Part shown: positions 59,444-64,000 of the stretch, piece after piece
How positions within the stretch are numbered: position 1 is the stretch's first letter
How the letters are laid out: each line of letters begins with the position of its first letter
DNA from: Chloroflexota bacterium
GTDB lineage: Bacteria > Chloroflexota > Dehalococcoidia > JACQUO01
Direction: 5' to 3'
Length of the DNA: 64,000 nt
Assembly: GCA_016210205.1 (NCBI GenBank)
Contig: JACQUO010000004.1
Span: 1 to 64,000 of the forward strand
Translations under genes and position numbers: made by a program
The notes under the pieces: generated by a model
Seen by the model: the letters and a program-made list of their open reading frames with translations, nothing else
What the model was told of the DNA's origin: nothing
Databases searched by the model: none

Positions 59444-60970
59444 TTATCGCATGGCCTTTCGCAGGCCCAGGAAGATGTTCTTCTGCCGCTCTACATGCCA
59501 ATACATATAGGCGGTGAAACCCAGGAAGATGACACCCAGCCCAGCCACGAACCCTATCCCCGCCAGACCCAGCCCCTGCCAAACATAAGCCAGGACCAGG
59601 AGCAACCCGGTGCCCAGGTGGGTCACCACGGTTAGGGCATTGGCCGGCACCAGGTCGAAGGAGGAGGAGTGATGCCGCCGGGCATAGAGCACCGCTCGCA
59701 CCGTCAGGGGCAAGGTGGCCAGGCCGATGACGGCGGACAAGGGTAGCACCCCCAGGGCCACGCCGCCCAGCAGAGACACATAGACCCCCACCATCATCAG
59801 CACATAGGGCGCCACAGAGCCGGCCCGCCCCAGGCGCACCACCAGGGTATCCTTGCCCACCTGCTTGTCCGCGGCGTAGTCGGGAAGCTCATTGATATAA
59901 AGGACAGCGGTGATGAGCAGGGCCAGGGGCAGAGCGCCCACCAGCGGCTGCCAGGCCAGGCTCTGGGTCTGGACATAGTAGGCGCCCAGGGTCATGAGCA
60001 GGCCGTAATTGATGAAGACCATAAGCTCGCCCAGACCCCGGTTGGCCCACTTGAAAGGCCCGCCCACATAGAAGACGCCCCCCAGCAGCCCCATGGCCCC
60101 CAGGACCAGAATCCAGGGGCCGCGGGCCCAGGCCAGATAGAACCCGATGGCGCTGCCCACCACCAGGAAGAGTAACGCCCCCAAAAGCACTTCCAGGGGT
60201 GAGAGCAGACCCGACTGTATCACCCGGCTGCCGCCGGAGAAGGGGCGCACGAACTCCCGGTTCACCTCATCGTTGCCGCTCTTGTGGTCAAAGTAATCGT
60301 TGATGACATTGGTGCCCAGCTGAAGACATAGACCACCCAGGAGAGTCAGGGCGAAGTAGCCCCAGTGGATGTTACCCGCAGCCAGCCAGCCCATGGCGGT
60401 GCCCAGAAGGATGGCCAAGGCGCTGGCAGTGCAGAAGGACCAGCGCAGGGCGAAGCCCCAGTTCTTGAGCTTCATCCGGGCCAGATACCAGTCGCTGACG
60501 GCGAAGCGGTTCTTGGGGAACTCCAGCACCGTGGGCGGCGCCCCCTGGGCAATCTCCCCGAAAATCCGGTACTTGATGGTGTCCGGGGCGATTTTGACAC
60601 AGTCCAGCATCCCAGCGTTGCCGCTGCTCACCATATAGGCCACCACCGGCGACTTGACGGCGGTGAGGGCCAGGGCCCGCTCCCGCTCTGCAGCGTCCCG
60701 CACCAAAAGGGCCTTGCCGGTGAGCTCCACCTCGGAGGACTGGTTGATGTCCGCAGAGGGCCGGTGAACCAGGATAGAGACCGAGGGATGGTGGGTCATC
60801 TGCACCGTCTTGGGGTCGCCCTTCATGGAGGCCACATAGACCGTGAAGTCGTCGGCCACGGCGAAGTGCATCATGCGGGTGCGCAGGGTGTCCCCCGCCA
60901 GGGTGGCTACAGCGCCCACCTCGGCGCCCTTGAGGAGCGTTAGGACTTCATCTCGGCTGTGTCTGGCCAT
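59444..60970 (-). CDS. split-barrel flavin/heme domain fused to UbiA/MenA prenyltransferase
   Basis: 508 residues from ATG 60970 (GAGG seven bases upstream; ATG 60976 also possible). Residues 1-150 are a pyridoxamine-5'-phosphate-oxidase-like split barrel (HSRDEVLTLLKGAEVGAVAT, YVASMKGDPKTVQMTHHPSV). The rest is a UbiA-family membrane prenyltransferase, with NVINDYFDHKSGNDE as first Asp-rich motif and INELPDYAADKQVGKDTLVV as second, as in MenA. A role in menaquinone assembly fits the membrane part. The cytosolic domain may deliver or sense a redox cofactor; this is inference. Confidence 0.85.
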   Translation of the reverse strand: MARHSRDEVLTLLKGAEVGAVATLAGDTLRTRMMHFAVADDFTVYVASMKGDPKTVQMTHHPSVSILVHRPSADINQSSEVELTGKALLVRDAAERERALALTAVKSPVVAYMVSSGNAGMLDCVKIAPDTIKYRIFGEIAQGAPPTVLEFPKNRFAVSDWYLARMKLKNWGFALRWSFCTASALAILLGTAMGWLAAGNIHWGYFALTLLGGLCLQLGTNVINDYFDHKSGNDEVNREFVRPFSGGSRVIQSGLLSPLEVLLGALLFLVVGSAIGFYLAWARGPWILVLGAMGLLGGVFYVGGPFKWANRGLGELMVFINYGLLMTLGAYYVQTQSLAWQPLVGALPLALLITAVLYINELPDYAADKQVGKDTLVVRLGRAGSVAPYVLMMVGVYVSLLGGVALGVLPLSAVIGLATLPLTVRAVLYARRHHSSSFDLVPANALTVVTHLGTGLLLVLAYVWQGLGLAGIGFVAGLGVIFLGFTAYMYWHVERQKNIFLGLRKAMR

Positions 60971-61053
60971 GGACATACCTCAGCGTTCTTGTTGGAAATA
61001 CCAACTGATTATACTACCAAAGACCTGGCGCTGCCAGCGCCCTGGCGCTCCCC

Positions 61054-61284
61054 CTAGTGTTTCTTAGTGTCCTTAAAGGTCTCCCGGCGCCAGGAAGCCC
61101 AGCGCTCCCGAAGCCAGGCGACGATGAGGAGCACCGTCCCCACCATCATCAGGGGGACGGAGAGACGGAGGAGCAAAGGCAACGAGGGGTTGCCGAAGAA
61201 CTCCGAGAAGGAGATGGCCGCGGCATATCCCACGATGATGAAGGCCCCCAGGACGAAGAGCAACCCGCCTACAAACAGCAGCAT
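61054..61284 (-). CDS. small two-helix membrane protein
   Basis: 76 residues from ATG 61284 (GGAGGTAGT upstream). Two membrane helices (LLFVGGLLFVLGAFIIVGYA and LSVPLMMVGTVLLIVAWL) are followed by a basic tail ending KDTKKH. It precedes the split-barrel/UbiA gene on the same strand by 83 bases and may be co-transcribed. No family recognised. Confidence 0.7.
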   Translation of the reverse strand: MLLFVGGLLFVLGAFIIVGYAAAISFSEFFGNPSLPLLLRLSVPLMMVGTVLLIVAWLRERWASWRRETFKDTKKH

Positions 61285-61400
61285 ACTACCTCCAGCCCCT
61301 TTTAGGGCTAGCCCCATTATCATGGCCCAATGGGGCCATAGTCAAGGGGGGGCCTTAGTGCAAAAGGGAGGGGCCAGGGCAATCCCAAATAAGAGCTTGG

Positions 61401-61430
61401 TTTGAGACAGGAAGCGTCCTGTGCTAATAT
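61401..61430 (+). promoter_or_regulatory. probable promoter of fmt
   Basis: TAATAT (61425-61430) with TGC before it; the -35 candidate TTTGAG (61401-61406) is 18 bases upstream. The ATG follows within 10 bases, so the leader is short or nearly absent. Confidence 0.45.
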
Positions 61431-61438
61431 CGGGAAGC

Positions 61439-62377
61439 ATGCGCATAGTCTTTTTAGGGACCCCCCAATTTGCGGTGCCGGTGCTCCAGGCCCTCTTGGC
61501 CAGCCCCCACCAGGTGGCGGCGGCCTACACCCAGCCGGACCGCCCCTCAGGGCGGGGACGACACGCTATCCCGCCCCCGGTGAAGCGGCTGGCCCTGGAG
61601 CACGGCGTCCCCGTGGCCCAGCCCCGCCGGCTCCGGGCCCCGGAGGAGGTGGCGCGCCTGCGGGAGCTGGCCCCGGAGCTCATGGTGGTGGCCGCCTTCG
61701 GCCAAATCCTGAGCCAGGAGGTGCTGGACATCCCGCCCCTGGGCGTCCTGAATGTGCATCCCTCGCTCCTCCCCCGGCACCGGGGGGCCACCCCCATCCC
61801 CGCCGCCATCCTGGCAGGGGACGCCGAGACCGGGGCCACCATCATGCTCTTGGACGCCGGCATGGACACCGGCCCCCTCCTCCGCCAAGAGCGCATCCCC
61901 ATCGGCCCCGCGGACACCACCGCCTCCCTGGGCGAGCGCCTGTCCGCCCTGGGAGCCCGTCTGCTCCTGGAGTCCATCCCCCCGTGGGCGGCGGGCCAAA
62001 TCCAGCCCCAGCCCCAGGACAGCTCGAAGGCCACCTACTGCAAGCCCCTGGCCAAAGAAGAAGGTGAACTGGACTGGAAGCAGCCAGCAGTGACGCTGGG
62101 GCGGAGGGTGCGGGCCCTGGACCCCTGGCCAGGCACCTTTACCCGCTGGCAGGGCAAGTTGCTCAAAGTCCTGGAGGCCCGCCCCCTGCCCTCGCAGCCG
62201 GGCCTGGCCCCAGGGCAGGTGGTGGCCCATCCCGGGAAGGGCCTGGCGGCGGGGGTGGCCACCGGCGACGGCATCCTGGGATTGCTACGAGTGCAGCTGG
62301 AGGGGAAGCGGCCCCTCACGGGGGAGGAGTTCCTGCGGGGTCAGCGGGGCTTCCAGAGGGCGCTGCTGCCCTCTTAA
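61439..62377 (+). CDS. fmt: methionyl-tRNA formyltransferase
   Basis: 312 residues from ATG 61439. [20 protein letters not shown] at the N-terminus, catalytic Asn/His in LNVHPSLLPRHRGATPI, Asp in MDTGPLL, and the C-terminal OB-like domain (TRWQGKLLKVLEARP). It formylates initiator Met-tRNA. The catalytic motifs contrast with the altered ones in the formyltransferase-family protein at 38523. Confidence 0.95.
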   Translation: MRIVFLGTPQFAVPVLQALLASPHQVAAAYTQPDRPSGRGRHAIPPPVKRLALEHGVPVAQPRRLRAPEEVARLRELAPELMVVAAFGQILSQEVLDIPPLGVLNVHPSLLPRHRGATPIPAAILAGDAETGATIMLLDAGMDTGPLLRQERIPIGPADTTASLGERLSALGARLLLESIPPWAAGQIQPQPQDSSKATYCKPLAKEEGELDWKQPAVTLGRRVRALDPWPGTFTRWQGKLLKVLEARPLPSQPGLAPGQVVAHPGKGLAAGVATGDGILGLLRVQLEGKRPLTGEEFLRGQRGFQRALLPS

Positions 62378-62464
62378 ATCCTTGCACCCCTATATAGTCC
62401 GTGATAGTATGAATTGGCGGCAAAAAGCCCCCTGGTGTGGCGGCAGCCAACACGGAGGCCCAAA

Positions 62465-63187
62465 ATGTTCTTTAGCCCTCTATATTTCGTCTTCGCCCTA
62501 CCCCCCCTGTTCCTGATGATATACGCCCAACTCAAGGTGAAGAGCGCCTACGGCAAATACTCCAAAATCGCAAACCAAAAGGGCCTCACCGGCTTCAAAA
62601 CAGCCCAAATGCTGCTGAGGGCCAACGGGCTGGAGCGGGTGTCCCGACAGGCTCAAGATGAAAAAGGGGTCGGCATCGAGGCGACAGAGGGGACTCTGTC
62701 CGACCATTATGACCCCCGCACCAAGGTGCTGCGCCTCTCCCGCAGGGTGGGGGAGGGGGCCTCGGTAGCCTCCCTGGGCATCGTGGCCCATGAGGTGGGC
62801 CATGCCGTGCAGGACCACACCGGCTACTTCTTCTTCCAGGCGCGGAGCCGCCTGGTGCCCGTGGCCAACCTCGGCTCCACCCTGGGGTATATCCTCTTCT
62901 TCCTCGGCTTCCTCATCGGCCTGACGGGCCTTGTGTGGCTGGGAATCATCCTCTTCAGCGCCGCCGTGCTCTTCACCCTCATCACCCTGCCCGTGGAGCT
63001 GGACGCCTCCAGCCGGGCCCGGGTCATGCTCCAGAGCCAGGGGCTGGTGACCGCCGAGGAATACCAGGGCGCCAGCGCCGTGCTTTCGGCGGCCGCCCTG
63101 ACCTACCTGGCCTCCATGCTCCAGGCGGTCTCCAACCTGCTCTACTACATCCTGCTAGCCATGGGCATGGGCAAGCGGGAAGACTAA
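62465..63187 (+). CDS. zinc metallopeptidase, YugP-like (Zn_peptidase_2)
   Basis: 240 residues from ATG 62465. The N-terminal membrane helix (FFSPLYFVFALPPLFLMIYA) is followed by the peptidase domain with HEVGH in IVAHEVGHAVQDHTGYFFFQ, then two more membrane helices (SLGYILFFLGFLIGL type) and a conserved ELDASSRA segment. Family members are membrane-bound neutral zinc peptidases of unknown substrate. Both ends are recognisable, so it appears complete. Confidence 0.88.
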   Translation: MFFSPLYFVFALPPLFLMIYAQLKVKSAYGKYSKIANQKGLTGFKTAQMLLRANGLERVSRQAQDEKGVGIEATEGTLSDHYDPRTKVLRLSRRVGEGASVASLGIVAHEVGHAVQDHTGYFFFQARSRLVPVANLGSTLGYILFFLGFLIGLTGLVWLGIILFSAAVLFTLITLPVELDASSRARVMLQSQGLVTAEEYQGASAVLSAAALTYLASMLQAVSNLLYYILLAMGMGKRED

Positions 63188-63210
63188 GACCAGACAGGCC
63201 AACGAACTAT

Positions 63211-63234
63211 GGGGGCGGGTTATAACCCGCCCCC
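63211..63234. terminator. perfect 24-bp palindrome between the zinc peptidase and secG
   Basis: GGGGGCGGGTTA and TAACCCGCCCCC are exact complements with no spacer (63211-63234), giving a stem of up to 10 bp with a tiny loop. No U-run follows except GATTTT on the plus strand. It probably serves both convergent genes. Confidence 0.6.
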
Positions 63235-63334
63235 ACGATTTTCACCACGGGCCTAAACCCCTCATTCCCCCTTCATGGCCCCCACATAGGCATCGGCCCG
63301 GCCGCAGCCCGCGCCGGGGATAGCGCCACCACGG

Positions 63335-63556
63335 CTATCTCAGGCGTATGATGAGGAGCGAGAGGGCGACGAAGCCTACCGCCAGGCCGATGGTGGCCTG
63401 AAACAGCAGCTTCTCCAGGCCGCGGCGGGTGCGGAAGACGCCCCCCGTCTCCTGGCCGAAGACGCCCCCCAGACCCGCGCTCCGGGTCTGCATCAGCACC
63501 GCCAGCACCAGGAGCACAGCCAACACGATTTGAGCGATGAGGAGAATGGTGTTCAC
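63335..63556 (-). CDS. secG: preprotein translocase subunit SecG
   Basis: 73 residues: the N-terminal helix MNTILLIAQIVLAVLLVLAV, a conserved loop (MQTRSAGLGGVFGQETGGVF) and a second helix. It is the small auxiliary subunit of SecYEG. The gene stands alone here. Confidence 0.92.
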   Translation of the reverse strand: MNTILLIAQIVLAVLLVLAVLMQTRSAGLGGVFGQETGGVFRTRRGLEKLLFQATIGLAVGFVALSLLIIRLR

Positions 63557-63621
63557 ATCAACCTCTTAGCAGATAGATTGTCAGGGCCAACCCCAGGCTA
63601 GCCCAAGAAATGTATCATAGC

Positions 63622-63720
63622 ATAACGGCAGGCTGCAACCCAATCTCGAGAAATCTACGAGGCCCAGGAGTTCGCGCCCTATTTAGCAGCACAACGGCGG
63701 GCTGCCTCCCAATCTTGCGA
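63622..63720. repeat. two diverged direct repeats downstream of the DUF1232 gene
   Basis: AACGGCAGGCTGCAACCCAA (63622) and AACGGCGGGCTGCCTCCCAA (63692) are 70 bases apart and in the same orientation. No RNA fold or gene was recognised in the 199-bp gap between secG and the DUF1232 gene. Confidence 0.4.
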
Positions 63721-63755
63721 ACCCCTCAGGAACAAGATGCTGAGCAGAATAAATA

Positions 63756-64000
63756 TCAAGAGCTCGCTACCCTGGCCCGGCAATCCTCTACCACCTCCCT
63801 GGGGACCATCAGCAGGGCCCCCGCCACCAGAGCCGGCACGATGATTATGTCGTCCAACTGGCCGAGAATCGGTATGAAGTCCGGGATGAGGTCAAAGGGC
63901 AGGAGCGCATACCCCACGGCCAGCCAGAGGAGAATCTTCGCCCGCCTTGGCGTCCGCCTGTCTTGCATCACAAGCTGATATACTTTAACCTCGCGTTTTA
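63756..64000 (-). CDS. DUF1232 (YkvA-like) protein, 5' end outside window
   Basis: The frame stays open to base 64000 and reads [20 protein letters not shown], the family's normal entry into its helical hairpin, so the start lies beyond the window. The hallmark [20 protein letters not shown] follows, then a membrane-type helix. The family consists of small membrane-associated proteins of unknown function. GTG 63971 or ATG 63968 could be used only if the gene is shorter than its relatives. Confidence 0.85.
   Translation of the reverse strand, partial: KREVKVYQLVMQDRRTPRRAKILLWLAVGYALLPFDLIPDFIPILGQLDDIIIVPALVAGALLMVPREVVEDCRARVASS

Overview
The window is a GC-rich bacterial chromosome segment, most likely from a Dehalococcoidia-like member of the Chloroflexota. 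This is inferred from protein style and gene content (FTR1-DUF2318 iron permease, DUF5343 protein, SufS/SufU, Pro/Thr-rich lipoprotein linkers, GC-rich dispersed intergenic repeats); no rRNA is present to confirm it.

Layout. 1-5.3 kb: a cut-off beta-propeller gene, a monohaem cytochrome c lipoprotein, a DsbD/CcdA-like membrane protein, and the Fe-S pair sufS-sufU. 5.4-6.7 kb: a decayed stretch with a transposase tail, a broken dienelactone hydrolase and an IS481-type transposase tail. 6.77-11.2 kb: a minus-strand iron-uptake operon (FTR1-DUF2318, two FtsX/MacB-type permeases, ATPase), bounded by IS481 tails in inverted orientation. 11.6-26.27 kb: an integrated element ending in a tyrosine integrase beside tRNA-Thr(CGT). 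26.3-44.7 kb: core genes (rsmG, dprA, topA, aroQ, an M24 peptidase, xseAB, clpXP, tig) and a coupled PHP / formyltransferase / HAD / PfkB group. 44.8-64 kb: a probable structured RNA gene, aspS, tatA, metabolic genes, two PIN/AbrB toxin-antitoxin modules next to queA, rplY, rlmN, a split-barrel/UbiA fusion, fmt, a zinc peptidase, secG and a partial DUF1232 gene.

The most notable system is in the integrated element. The minus-strand genes from about 17.2 to 13.6 kb encode homologues of the PRTRC cassette: a 60-residue ubiquitin-like protein C ending in Gly, an E2-like protein B, a JAMM-protease protein A with an intact H-x-H-x7-S-x2-D motif, and a ThiF/E1-like protein. Several small unknown proteins are interleaved, and a sliding-clamp gene (dnaN-like) follows. 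No ParB gene, usual in plasmid PRTRC cassettes, is visible. A coiled-coil HTH protein with a phased TTGA(A)C array upstream may take a partition or replication role. The element is decaying: the clamp, a zinc-ribbon tyrosine recombinase, a primase-polymerase and an XRE regulator each carry a one-base deletion, while the conjugation genes and the tRNA-proximal integrase are open.

Intergenic DNA carries at least two dispersed repeat families. Several promoters share an extended -10 box, TGC-TAnnnT. The 3' end of queA has been copied beside each toxin-antitoxin module.
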